A DNA stretch of 45,612 bases from positions 49,816-95,427 of the forward strand of contig NZ_AWTC01000013.1 of the NCBI RefSeq assembly GCF_000497245.1, given 5' to 3'. Below the pieces are notes generated by a model that was given only the letters and a program-made list of their open reading frames with translations, was not told the origin of the DNA and made no database searches. The translations under genes were made by a program, and so were the position numbers. This document shows, one piece after another, positions 1 to 7,802 of this stretch. This stretch comes from Sporolactobacillus laevolacticus DSM 442 (lineage in GTDB: Bacteria; Bacillota; Bacilli; Bacillales; Sporolactobacillaceae). Numbering within the stretch: the first letter of the stretch is position 1; each line of letters begins with the position of its first letter.

Positions 1-273
1 CTAAGCAAGTTCAATAAATCCCCGCAATAAAGCATTTTCCCAAGATAAATTCAACAGATAGTAAAAATAATGCCCTTCCCGAGGAGGGAAGGCTACTGAT
101 ATCACTAACGATACATCCGGACTACCAACCGGATCGTGTTTTTTCATTTCATATCGCGATTGAACCATATTAATAAAGCGCTGTCAATGACACTTATCAA
201 CGATAAAAAAGATTGCAGAATGATAATAAAGATTTTATAATGACTATACAGTCAGTGAGTTAGGAGTCATTCA
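1..273. other. Left-end intergenic region with two hairpins and a doubtful short ORF
   Basis: No confident gene. On the minus strand an open frame runs from an ATG at 168 to a TAG at 3-1 (55 residues, no ribosome binding site). I cannot assign it and it may be chance or the tail of a decayed gene. The same stretch holds two short hairpins: arms 74-80/86-92 (CCTTCCC/GGGAAGG) and 115-120/129-134 (ATCCGG/CCGGAT). Neither has a convincing U-tract on the plus strand. The right part, 213-254, is the promoter of the TetR operon. Confidence 0.3.
213..254 (+). promoter_or_regulatory. SigA-type promoter with overlapping palindromic operator for the TetR operon
   Basis: A -35-like TTGCAG (213-218) lies 17 bp from a perfect -10 TATAAT (236-241). 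Immediately downstream, 241-254 reads TGACTATACAGTCA, a perfect 5-4-5 inverted repeat at the likely transcription start. The position suits autorepression by the TetR protein encoded 20 bp downstream (inference). Confidence 0.6.
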
Positions 274-864
274 ATGAAAAAACGTGAACAGCAAAGACAG
301 CAAACCCGTGCAACCATATTATCTGCCGCCGAGCACATTTACGCGAGCAACGGCTTTGTTCAGTCGTCGACTCAATTGATTGCGAAAGAAGCAGGTGTTG
401 CACACGGCACTGTCTTCCTCCACTTTCAGTCACAAGAAAAATTAATCTTAGCCGTCATTAACGTTTTGGGAACTGATATTACGACGAGAATTCATGAATC
501 AGCAAAACAAAGCCATTCCTTGGCCGATGTACTTCGGACGCACCTGACAGCAATTGAAATACATGAATCGATCTACTCACATTTGATTATGGATATGCCT
601 CAATTACCGAAAGAAGCACAGCAAACGGTGATCGGCATTCAGTCGATCATTGCTCATCATTTTGACCAGGTACTTAATCAGCTGAAAAAAGAAAAACAAA
701 TGAAAGATCTGCCTATTTCTTTTATTTTCAACACATGGATCGGACTCATTCATTATTATTTAACAAACTGCGGGCTGTTTGCACCGCACGGATCGGTCCT
801 CGCCATTTATAAAGACGAATTAATTTTAAACTTCTTAAAACTGCTGGAGGTGGACAAATCATGA
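274..864 (+). CDS. TetR/AcrR family transcriptional regulator
   Basis: 196 residues, the usual TetR length. The N-terminal helix-turn-helix (about residues 10-55) shows the family pattern: ILSAAEHIYASNGF, then the IAKEAGVAHGTVFLHF recognition segment and a following EKLI. The rest is a helical ligand-binding domain with no recognisable effector signature. The start ATG at 274 follows an AGGAG. The stop overlaps the next ATG by four bases (ATGA), so it is the first gene of a four-gene operon with a CMD-fold protein, a zinc-ribbon protein and a TfoX-C protein. It probably represses its own operon through the palindrome at 241-254. The ligand is unknown. Confidence 0.88.
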   Translation: MKKREQQRQQTRATILSAAEHIYASNGFVQSSTQLIAKEAGVAHGTVFLHFQSQEKLILAVINVLGTDITTRIHESAKQSHSLADVLRTHLTAIEIHESIYSHLIMDMPQLPKEAQQTVIGIQSIIAHHFDQVLNQLKKEKQMKDLPISFIFNTWIGLIHYYLTNCGLFAPHGSVLAIYKDELILNFLKLLEVDKS

Positions 865-1172
865 ATACCATGGATTTTTTTATGAAAGAAGCACCGGAAG
901 CTGCACAAGCTTTCAACGGGTTAATTCAAACCGTTGCTGCATCAAATGGACTGGATGCAAAAGTTAAGCACCTTATTTACATTTCAATGAAGGCTTCGCA
1001 AGGCGATACAGCTGCTGTGACTGCTCATACCGTTATGGCAAAAAATCTGGGTGCAACACGTGATGAGGTCAAAGACGCCATTTTAATGACATTAACCGTA
1101 TCCGGAATTAAGGGGATCGCTTCGTGTCTGCAACCGGCGCTTAATCTGTTTGATCGGGAGGCTAATGAATAA
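861..1172 (+). CDS. Carboxymuconolactone decarboxylase-fold (CMD/AhpD-like) protein
   Basis: 103 residues matching the all-helical CMD domain: LDAKVKHLIYISMKAS, then AAVTAHTVMAKNLGAT and DEVKDAILMT. Active AhpD-like members carry a Cys-x-x-Cys plus His redox site in the middle helix. Here that helix reads AAVTAH with no cysteine, so the classical peroxidatic function looks lost. The only Cys is near the C-terminus (SCLQPAL). It overlaps the TetR stop by four bases, has its own GGAGG, and abuts the zinc-ribbon gene. The role is unknown; a small-molecule sensor or a non-redox binding protein is possible. Confidence 0.8.
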   Translation: MNTMDFFMKEAPEAAQAFNGLIQTVAASNGLDAKVKHLIYISMKASQGDTAAVTAHTVMAKNLGATRDEVKDAILMTLTVSGIKGIASCLQPALNLFDREANE

Positions 1173-1417
1173 TGAAAAAATGCATTGCATGCGGCATGCC
1201 AATGAAAAGTCCGGAAGATTATCCGCTAGGGGACACAACCAAAAATTATTGTAAATATTGCGCGAAACCAGACGGGAGCATGCAAAACTATGAGGAAAAA
1301 TTAACGTCTATGACCGAATTCGTTGTCAAAACTCAAGGACTTGATCGCCAAGTTGCTGAAGAATCAGCAGCATACATGCTCAGTAAATTGCCCGCTTGGA
1401 AGAAGGAAAGGTCCTGA
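1172..1417 (+). CDS. Small zinc-ribbon protein
   Basis: 81 residues. The N-terminus carries two Cys pairs, CIAC near residues 4-7 and CKYC near 27-30, spaced as in the putative zinc-ribbon domain family found beside small regulators. The remainder is charged and helical. The start ATG overlaps the last base of the upstream stop, and the stop TGA overlaps the next gene's ATG (TGATG), so translation is coupled along the operon. No enzymatic motif is present. Function unknown; a role in protein or nucleic-acid binding is only a family-level guess. Confidence 0.75.
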   Translation: MKKCIACGMPMKSPEDYPLGDTTKNYCKYCAKPDGSMQNYEEKLTSMTEFVVKTQGLDRQVAEESAAYMLSKLPAWKKERS

Positions 1418-1677
1418 TGACCATGTTATCAAGCTCGCCCAATATTGGGCCTATTCTGATTAAGGAATTGCATAAGATTAACATTCGAAATGCTGAACAA
1501 CTACGAAACATGGGCAGCAAACAAGCTTTTTTAGAAATAAAAAGAAATGATCCTTCTGCCTGTCTCTCTAAATTATGTGCTTTGGAAGGCGCCGTACAAG
1601 GTATTCGCTGGCACACATTGCCTGAGGAAAGGAAAAAAGAGTTAAAGGACTACTTCTCTCAATGCTCTCAAAAGTAG
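1417..1677 (+). CDS. TfoX C-terminal domain protein
   Basis: 86 residues from the ATG at 1417, chosen over an upstream TTG because it sits in a TGATG overlap and follows AAGAAGGAAAGG. It matches the TfoX/Sxy C-terminal helix-hairpin-helix-like domain: NIGPILIKELHKINIRNAEQL, then NMGSKQAFLEI and a C-terminal LEGAVQGIRWHTLPEERK. In proteobacteria this domain is part of the Sxy competence factor; in Firmicutes it occurs alone and is uncharacterised. It is the last gene of the TetR operon and is followed by a strong terminator. Confidence 0.82.
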   Translation: MTMLSSSPNIGPILIKELHKINIRNAEQLRNMGSKQAFLEIKRNDPSACLSKLCALEGAVQGIRWHTLPEERKKELKDYFSQCSQK

Positions 1678-1683
1678 AAATAG

Positions 1684-1727
1684 AAAAAAGATCACAAAAG
1701 AACAGTTCTTCTCTCGTGATCTTTTCT
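1684..1727. terminator. Bidirectional terminator between the TetR operon and pucI
   Basis: Perfect arms AAAAGATCAC (1686-1695) and GTGATCTTTT (1716-1725), flanked by A and T runs. It can end both the plus-strand TetR operon and the minus-strand pucI transcript. Confidence 0.85.
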
Positions 1728-1757
1728 TATTTATATACAGCTTAGATAATTAGATTC

Positions 1758-3215
1758 TTACTCCGCACCGGAAACTTCAACTCCGGCAGTTAAGCTTTCA
1801 CTACGTACGATTACTCCGTAAACAATACCGGTTATCGCTACACCGATCGGCCATGAGAAAGCTGCTACTGCTGAAAATACAGGGACAAGCGCAAGCGGCA
1901 CCGTGATGATAATGCCTATGATGAAGGCGATAAAAGCTTTCATGTGATAGCCTTTCTGGTACCAGTATTTGCTCTTGCTTTCTTGATACAGTGCTTGTAC
2001 ATCAATTTTTCCGCGTTTAATCAAGTAATAATCAACGATGATGATTGCGAAGATTGGTCCTAAGAAGGCACCTAATCCACCGAGAAAATAGTTGACGGCC
2101 ACCGGATTACTATAGATTTGCCATGGCATCACAACAATTGAAAGAATTGATGTAATCATCGCGCCGCGACGGAAGTTAATATGTTTTGGTGCGACATTAG
2201 CAAAGTCATACGCAGGTGATACAAGATTTGCGACAATATTGACACCCATTGTTGCGATGATAAAGACAATCGCGCCAACAATCAAGAAGAACGGGTTACT
2301 TACACGTTGAATGAGCAGAACCGGGTCGGTAATGGCTTTACCAAAAACAGTAATTGTTCCGGCCGTAATGACTACAGATGCCAGTGAGAACGCCGTAAAA
2401 TTGACGGGAAGTCCCCAGAAGTTGCCGCGTTTCGTGATCTTTACCGAAGGCGAGAATCGAGTGAAATCACTGACATTCAGAATGATGGTTGAAAAATAAG
2501 CGATGACAAGTGAAATTGCGCTGAAGAACTGAACAATTGCCTGTCCCGATGAAATCTTGACCGGACTAACGCCAATATTTATTTTTCCGCCAGCCTTAAC
2601 AGCAATCCAAATAATTAGGACAAGCATCATGATATAGACAGCCGGTCCGCAGAAGTTATCAAATTTGCGGATAAACTCCATTCCATAATTAAAGACAATA
2701 AATTGAAGCAGCCAAAGAAACAAGAAACCAATCCATCCTGGAAGCGAAAGCCCGAGGAACGTGTAGCCCATCATCGACTTCATATCCGGAAAAATAAGAA
2801 GCAGAATTGCTACAACAGCAACCGATGAAAGATACGTTTGGATTCCGTACCAGAAGATTGCGATAAATCCACGAATCAGCGCAGGCACGTTTCCACCGAA
2901 TACGCCGAAAGAAATACGAGAAAGAACCGGATAAGGCACACCCAGCTTCGTTCCGGCAGAACCCGTTAGATTCGCCAGATACATAACAACGATCGCACCA
3001 ATCACTTCAGCCACTAATACTTCCCAGCCGGTTAATCCAAGAAAAAATAAACCTGCGGCAAATGTATAAGTCCCGATACTGTGAACATCCGACATCCACA
3101 TTGAAAGTAAACTGTACGTCGTCCAACGTCTTTCTTTAGCTGGTGCCAAGTCCTCATTATATAGTCGATGGCTAGGCTCGTTAATCGTTCCCTTAAACAC
3201 TTCATTTAAATCCAT
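1758..3215 (-). CDS. pucI: NCS1-family allantoin permease
   Basis: 485 residues with about 12 hydrophobic segments. The N-terminal stretch NEDLAPAKERRWTTYSL and the following MWMSDVHSIGTYTFAAG are typical of NCS1 cation symporters for hydantoins, allantoin and nucleobases. The start ATG follows AAGGAG. It lies downstream of pucH on the same strand but 520 bp away, with a terminator between, so it is probably a separate unit. Two TGTNA-N7-TNACA dyads upstream suggest TnrA/GlnR-type control. The allantoin assignment rests on the adjacent allantoin genes; related proteins carry hydantoin or uracil. Confidence 0.88.
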   Translation of the reverse strand: MDLNEVFKGTINEPSHRLYNEDLAPAKERRWTTYSLLSMWMSDVHSIGTYTFAAGLFFLGLTGWEVLVAEVIGAIVVMYLANLTGSAGTKLGVPYPVLSRISFGVFGGNVPALIRGFIAIFWYGIQTYLSSVAVVAILLLIFPDMKSMMGYTFLGLSLPGWIGFLFLWLLQFIVFNYGMEFIRKFDNFCGPAVYIMMLVLIIWIAVKAGGKINIGVSPVKISSGQAIVQFFSAISLVIAYFSTIILNVSDFTRFSPSVKITKRGNFWGLPVNFTAFSLASVVITAGTITVFGKAITDPVLLIQRVSNPFFLIVGAIVFIIATMGVNIVANLVSPAYDFANVAPKHINFRRGAMITSILSIVVMPWQIYSNPVAVNYFLGGLGAFLGPIFAIIIVDYYLIKRGKIDVQALYQESKSKYWYQKGYHMKAFIAFIIGIIITVPLALVPVFSAVAAFSWPIGVAITGIVYGVIVRSESLTAGVEVSGAE

Positions 3216-3382
3216 AGTGTTGCTCCTTCCATTATCCAGAATTATTAGAAATTTGTTTGTATACGGTCTTCACAGGTGCCATTCAACGATCTCACCAACT
3301 GTTCCCTTGTTCATCTATGAGGCCATTCTCACCCTTCCATCTATGAATTGAATTATCTACTTGCTCGTTTCTTAACACATTA

Positions 3383-3399
3383 TGTTAAAAATGATTACA
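3383..3399 (-). promoter_or_regulatory. TnrA/GlnR-like box upstream of pucI
   Basis: The minus strand reads TGTAATCATTTTTAACA, which matches TGTNA-N7-TNACA in every fixed position and is T-rich in the core. It sits about 35-45 bp upstream of a plausible -10, which suits an activator site. In B. subtilis TnrA activates puc genes (established knowledge); its use here is inferred. Confidence 0.6.
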
Positions 3400-3508
3400 A
3401 TTATAATTTTACTGAGCGATTATAAGTATGTCATTATTCAAAATAGACAAAAAGAGATAAATGTTTGTGCTAAATCAACTAATATTCTGAACAGTCATTA
3501 TTCCGATG

Positions 3509-3525
3509 TGTTACTTTTTCTAACA
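3509..3525 (-). promoter_or_regulatory. Second TnrA/GlnR-like box upstream of pucI
   Basis: The plus strand reads TGTTACTTTTTCTAACA, a full match to TGTNA-N7-TNACA with a T-rich core. It lies 126 bp from the first box, 294 bp upstream of pucI. The dyad is symmetric, so strand assignment is arbitrary. Confidence 0.6.
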
Positions 3526-3672
3526 ATCAGTACTATCTTTTATCGATTTTTATAGACTACTTGTGAGTTGGTCCTATCTCCATCCGGTCACTATTTTCTA
3601 TTATCTAGTATCCATCCATCATCTCGGTTATTCGTTTCAGACCCCGCCTATGGAATAACCTTTCTTTATAGC

Positions 3673-3699
3673 AAAAAATCCGCACCTCTTTCGGCACGG
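3673..3699 (-). terminator. Terminator of the pucFGH operon
   Basis: The minus strand reads CCGTGCC-GAAAGA-GGTGCGG followed by ATTTTTTG: a seven-pair stem including two G-U pairs, then a U-tract. It lies just past the pucH stop. Confidence 0.65.
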
Positions 3700-3735
3700 A
3701 AATCGTTCGTTGCTGCTCTTGCAACAATATGGCAG

Positions 3736-5088
3736 TTAAATAGATGGACGGATCCATCTTCCTTTGGCTTCATGGTTTATTTGTCTGTCAGCCGAATAAA
3801 CAATCGTACCCCGATTGATCGTCATCTGAATACTTGATGGAAAAACATGACCTTCATACAGGCTGAATTTATTCTTCTGATACAATCGATCGACGGTCAC
3901 TTTCTCTGGTATGTTCAGTGCGACGATTGCAAGATCAGCATCCGCTCCCTCGCGGATTTCTCCTTTGTCTGCAGCGATCCTGAACCGCTCAGCAGGACGT
4001 TTCGCTGTCCAATCAGCGACTTGGGATAGCGGGATATTATGTGCTAATGCAATCTCAATGGCGCTAAGCAGTGAAAACTGTCCCCCACTGATTCCGCCCC
4101 ATGCTTCAAATAAATTATCTTTCTGTTTGTCTTCCCACTCACATGGAGAGTGATCTGAGGAGACCATATCAATCTGATGATGAATGAGCCGATCAACGAG
4201 CGCATGACGCTCAGATTCAGGACGAAGCGGAGGCGCGCATTTCCCCACTACACCAAGGCGGCGAAAATCTTCGTGACTATAGAGCAAATAATGTGGGCAG
4301 GTTTCAAGCGTTACATCTTGCCCTTTATTTTTGGCTGCTTGAATCAGATCAACCGCTTCAACAGTGCTTATGTGGACAAAATGAAGCGGGCATCCGGTCA
4401 GTTCGGCAAACATCAGTGCGCGTGAGACCGCCTCCGTCTCTGCCAGTACCGGTCTCGACTCAGCATAATCATCAAACCCAGTTAATCCTTTAGCTTCTTT
4501 TTCCGCTTGAAGGAATGTGACAATCGGCGCGCTTTCCGAATGCAGTGCCAGAACCGCACCGAGCTTTGCTATTCTTCTCATTCCTTTAAGAAGTGTGAGA
4601 TCGTCTACAGAATGAAAATATGGATTTCCGGATGGGGAAAGAAATGCCTTAAATCCAATGGCACCCGCATCGGACAAACCAGCCAAATCATCTAGATTTT
4701 CAGGAACAAGCCCTCCCCAGAGCCCGAAATCGATATGTGATTTTGCCTCACCGCATTTCACTTTCTCTTCCAGTGCCTGCCGGTTTACTGTGGATGGAAT
4801 CCCATTAAGTGGCATATCGAAAAAAGCGGTACACCCACCTGCGGCAAGCATGGACGAACCTGTTTCAAAGCCTTCCCAGTTTTCACGACCCGGTTCGTCA
4901 AAATGCACATGAACATCAATCATGCCTGGAAAAATTATTCTGTCGTCAGCATCAATTACTTTTTCTGCCTGTTCACTTAACAACTCACCAAGTGCAGAAA
5001 TTTTTCCGTTCTGTATACCAAGATCAAGTTTTTTCACGCCATCCGGCAATACAACGCTACCGTTTCTGATCAGCAAATCGTAAGTCAT
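3736..5088 (-). CDS. pucH: Allantoinase
   Basis: 450 residues from the ATG at 5088, the usual length for allantoinase. This start is nine bases from an AAGGGG, and the encoded MTYDLLIRNGSVV is the normal amidohydrolase N-terminus; upstream in-frame ATGs are too close to the ribosome binding site. The zinc motif DVHVHFDEPG is near residue 58. Further metal ligands lie in HFVHIS and in MVSSDHSPCEW. The enzyme opens the allantoin ring to give allantoate in the cytosol. It is the third gene of pucF-pucG-pucH, 58 bp after pucG, and is followed by a terminator. Dihydropyrimidinase-like alternatives are less likely given the neighbours. Confidence 0.93.
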   Translation of the reverse strand: MTYDLLIRNGSVVLPDGVKKLDLGIQNGKISALGELLSEQAEKVIDADDRIIFPGMIDVHVHFDEPGRENWEGFETGSSMLAAGGCTAFFDMPLNGIPSTVNRQALEEKVKCGEAKSHIDFGLWGGLVPENLDDLAGLSDAGAIGFKAFLSPSGNPYFHSVDDLTLLKGMRRIAKLGAVLALHSESAPIVTFLQAEKEAKGLTGFDDYAESRPVLAETEAVSRALMFAELTGCPLHFVHISTVEAVDLIQAAKNKGQDVTLETCPHYLLYSHEDFRRLGVVGKCAPPLRPESERHALVDRLIHHQIDMVSSDHSPCEWEDKQKDNLFEAWGGISGGQFSLLSAIEIALAHNIPLSQVADWTAKRPAERFRIAADKGEIREGADADLAIVALNIPEKVTVDRLYQKNKFSLYEGHVFPSSIQMTINRGTIVYSADRQINHEAKGRWIRPSI

Positions 5089-5146
5089 GGCCGTCATCCC
5101 CTTTTTTGAACATAACAAGCAGATCAGCACGACATTTTTACATTAA

Positions 5147-6391
5147 TTAATCGGCAGCTTCATCATAGACATCCATGGCCGCCTGCAAAGCTTCACCGCG
5201 GCAAACCGTTACACCGCAACGAATGAGTGAGGCTTCTAGCCCAGCAAGTACAGCAAGCACATTATCCTTCCGGCAGCCGTAACCCATCGTGCCAATTCGC
5301 CAAATTTTCCCCTGCAACGAGCCGAAAGACCCGGCAATCTCGATACCGAATTGATCCAATAGGACATTACGTACATCATCAGCATTCACGCCAACCGGAA
5401 CTGAGACGCATGTGACCGTTGGCATTTTGCAATCCGGATCACCGAACAAGTCTAAGCCCATCGCTTCAATACCGGCCATTAGTGCCTTCTCATTCAATAG
5501 ATGGCGGGCGAAGCGCTGCTCAAGCCCTTCGTCAAGAACGAGGTGCAAGCCTTCATGCAGTGCATATTCCATTGATGTCGCTTCTGTGTGGTGATTAAGG
5601 CGGCGTTCACTCCAATAATCCTGAAGCTGGCTCAGATCAAAATAATTGCTGCGGATCGGCATGGCCGACGCCACTTTTTTATCTGATTCAGTCGCAATGC
5701 CTCGTTCAACCTTTTTCCTACTTAAAATTACTTTTTCAATGCGTTCATTATAGGTGATCGGTGCAATGCCCGATGGAACTGAGAGGCATTTCTGAGCACC
5801 GCCAATCACGGCGTCAAGGCACCAGTCGTCGACACGAACATCTGCACCTCCAAAAGTTGCCACGGCGTCAACAACAAGCAGAGTATCCAGTTCACGGCAG
5901 GCGTGGCCAATTTCAGCAAGCGGCTGCATTCTCCCCGTTGACGTTTCACCGTGCACGAGAGCGACAACCTTTGGACGTACTTTTTTAATTTCATTAATCA
6001 CGTCCTGCGGATCAAAAACAGTCCCCCACGGACAAGACATTGTGTGAATTTCAGCACCATAGCGTTCACCGATCTCAACAAACAAATCGCCAAAACGTCC
6101 GTAGATCGGTACAAGCATCCGATCACCGGGTTCGATAAGGCTGGCAATGACTGCTTCCAATCCAGCACGTGAAGTGCCGTCAATCGGGTAAGCCCAATGG
6201 TTCTTTGTTTGAAAAGCTTCGCGCAGCATGACCATCACTTCGTTCATAATTTGGGTGAATGCCGGATCAAATTGGCCCAGAATCGGCATCGACATTGCAC
6301 GCAGTACACGTGGATCTACCTCTACCGGACCCGGAGTCATAATTTTACGCGGTGGTATTTTTAACATTCTTTGTTCCTTTGTTCGTTCCAT
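5147..6391 (-). CDS. pucG: (S)-ureidoglycine--glyoxylate aminotransferase
   Basis: 414 residues, a class V PLP-dependent aminotransferase of the PucG type. The N-terminus reads PPRKIMTPGPVEVDPRVL. The cofactor region includes VVDAVATFGG, and the Schiff-base lysine lies in VIGGAQKCLSVPSG. It transfers the amino group of ureidoglycine to glyoxylate, giving oxalurate and glycine. It starts 26 bp after pucF, so the two are co-transcribed. An alternative start eight codons in (ATG at 6367, preceded by AAAGGAAC) gives an N-terminus closer to known PucG proteins and is equally possible. Confidence 0.92.
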   Translation of the reverse strand: MERTKEQRMLKIPPRKIMTPGPVEVDPRVLRAMSMPILGQFDPAFTQIMNEVMVMLREAFQTKNHWAYPIDGTSRAGLEAVIASLIEPGDRMLVPIYGRFGDLFVEIGERYGAEIHTMSCPWGTVFDPQDVINEIKKVRPKVVALVHGETSTGRMQPLAEIGHACRELDTLLVVDAVATFGGADVRVDDWCLDAVIGGAQKCLSVPSGIAPITYNERIEKVILSRKKVERGIATESDKKVASAMPIRSNYFDLSQLQDYWSERRLNHHTEATSMEYALHEGLHLVLDEGLEQRFARHLLNEKALMAGIEAMGLDLFGDPDCKMPTVTCVSVPVGVNADDVRNVLLDQFGIEIAGSFGSLQGKIWRIGTMGYGCRKDNVLAVLAGLEASLIRCGVTVCRGEALQAAMDVYDEAAD

Positions 6392-6417
6392 AGTTTCACT
6401 CTTTTCAAAAAAAGATT

Positions 6418-7659
6418 TTAGTAAGCCATTTGATAGAGAATCTTCATCAACATCCGAACCCCTGTTTCCAAATCCTCTGTTTTTGTGAACTCTTTAGGTG
6501 AGTGACTCACACCGTTGTGACTGGGCACAAACATCATAGCGGTCGGACAATAAACCCCGAAAATCTGTGAATCATGTCCGGCGCCGCTGACCATCTTCTT
6601 GAATGAAATACCCGCCTCCTGTGCAAGTTCCAAATGGCGCTGAGTCATCATAGGATCCATCCGAACCGGAGAATCATCAAGCCATGTCTTAATCTCAATG
6701 TCTATGCCTTCTTGTCTCGCAATCGACTTAAATGTCTCTATTTCGTCCCGGCAGAACTGATTAAGCACATCATATTCATGATGGCGAACGTCAAGTGAAA
6801 ACACGCATGTACCCGGAATCACATTTCCGACGTTTGGCAGCAAGCTGAGTTGACCAACCGTCGCCACCAGCCCGTTCTTTTGTTTTTTTGCATTTCCAAT
6901 CACGTCGGCGATCATCTGCGACGCCGCATAAAGCGAGTCGCGGCGCCGGTCCATCGGCGTTGTTCCTGCATGATTACTTGTACCAGTTAAGTGGATGGTC
7001 ATCCGCTTCATACCAACAATATGGCTGACCGCCGCCCAGGATATCTTTTCACTTTCTAGAATTTGGCCCTGCTCAATATGAGTTTCTAGAAAACAAGCAA
7101 TATCTTCGCGCTTTGCCGAGGGGTAAGTACCCGTTCCGAATCCCACCTCATGCATTGCATCTTCCAAGGTTACGTTTTCTGCATCGGTCACTTGGCTCGC
7201 ATCCGAAAGATGATACCTGCCGGTGATACTTCCTGAACCCCAAAAGGCTAGATGAAATCGGCTGCCCTCTTCTTCGCAGAGCGACACCGTCTCAATGGTT
7301 TTCTTAGGAGCCCCGTATTGCAAATAAAGCTGTTCAGCTGCAATCATTGCTGCTAATACACCAAAAGCACCATCATACTTTCCACCGTCAACAACCGTGT
7401 CAATATGGGAACCGACAAGAATAACACGTTCACGTTCCTCAGTACCCTCAAGTCTTCCGAAGACATTTCCGACATCATCAAAACGTGATGAGAGCCCCAT
7501 TTCTTCCATTTTCTTTTTTACAGCAGTCTGAGCCTCCAGCCACGATGAGCTGTAAAGTAAGCGTGTGACTCCGCCATTTTCTGTATAACCAATACTTCCC
7601 AACCATTCAATTAATCGATTGATTTCCTGAGACAACGTTTCTGAGGTTCGAAAAACCAT
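6418..7659 (-). CDS. pucF: Allantoate amidohydrolase
   Basis: 413 residues, an M20-family metal-dependent amidohydrolase. Metal ligands are visible in GSHIDTVVDGGKYDGAFG, in CEEEGSRF, in ETHIEQG, and in the C-terminal HNGVSHSPKEF. It hydrolyses allantoate to ureidoglycine, which feeds PucG next door. The start ATG is eight bases from AGAGGG. It is the first gene of the pucFGH unit, 143 bp downstream of the pucR stop. A related N-carbamoyl-amino-acid hydrolase activity cannot be excluded, but the operon makes allantoate the natural substrate. Confidence 0.92.
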   Translation of the reverse strand: MVFRTSETLSQEINRLIEWLGSIGYTENGGVTRLLYSSSWLEAQTAVKKKMEEMGLSSRFDDVGNVFGRLEGTEERERVILVGSHIDTVVDGGKYDGAFGVLAAMIAAEQLYLQYGAPKKTIETVSLCEEEGSRFHLAFWGSGSITGRYHLSDASQVTDAENVTLEDAMHEVGFGTGTYPSAKREDIACFLETHIEQGQILESEKISWAAVSHIVGMKRMTIHLTGTSNHAGTTPMDRRRDSLYAASQMIADVIGNAKKQKNGLVATVGQLSLLPNVGNVIPGTCVFSLDVRHHEYDVLNQFCRDEIETFKSIARQEGIDIEIKTWLDDSPVRMDPMMTQRHLELAQEAGISFKKMVSGAGHDSQIFGVYCPTAMMFVPSHNGVSHSPKEFTKTEDLETGVRMLMKILYQMAY

Positions 7660-7731
7660 CTGACGAGCCCTCTTTCTATGTTAAATTACTTGACATTTAT
7701 CTGAATAATTTCATTTTAGCAAAATAAAAGA

Positions 7732-7748
7732 TGTTGACCATTGGCACA
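7732..7748 (-). promoter_or_regulatory. Dyad before pucF resembling a PucR box
   Basis: The stretch TGTTGACCATTGGCACA has TGT/ACA ends, and on the minus strand CAATGGTCAA matches 8 of 10 positions of the B. subtilis PucR box core CNTTGGTTAA. It lies about 70 bp upstream of pucF. It is weak evidence on its own. Confidence 0.25.
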
Positions 7749-7802
7749 ATCTCTGTATTTAAAAACTAGATTCAGTTAAAATGCACAACTAAATCTTTTG
7801 AA

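Larger units (their letters stand above)
3216..3735. other. pucH-pucI intergenic region (control region of pucI)
   Basis: 520 bp without a credible gene. It holds the pucH terminator (3673-3699) and two dyads of TnrA/GlnR type (3383-3399 and 3509-3525). A weak -10-like TAGATA lies on the minus strand near 3353-3359. The rest is A/T-rich. Confidence 0.6.
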
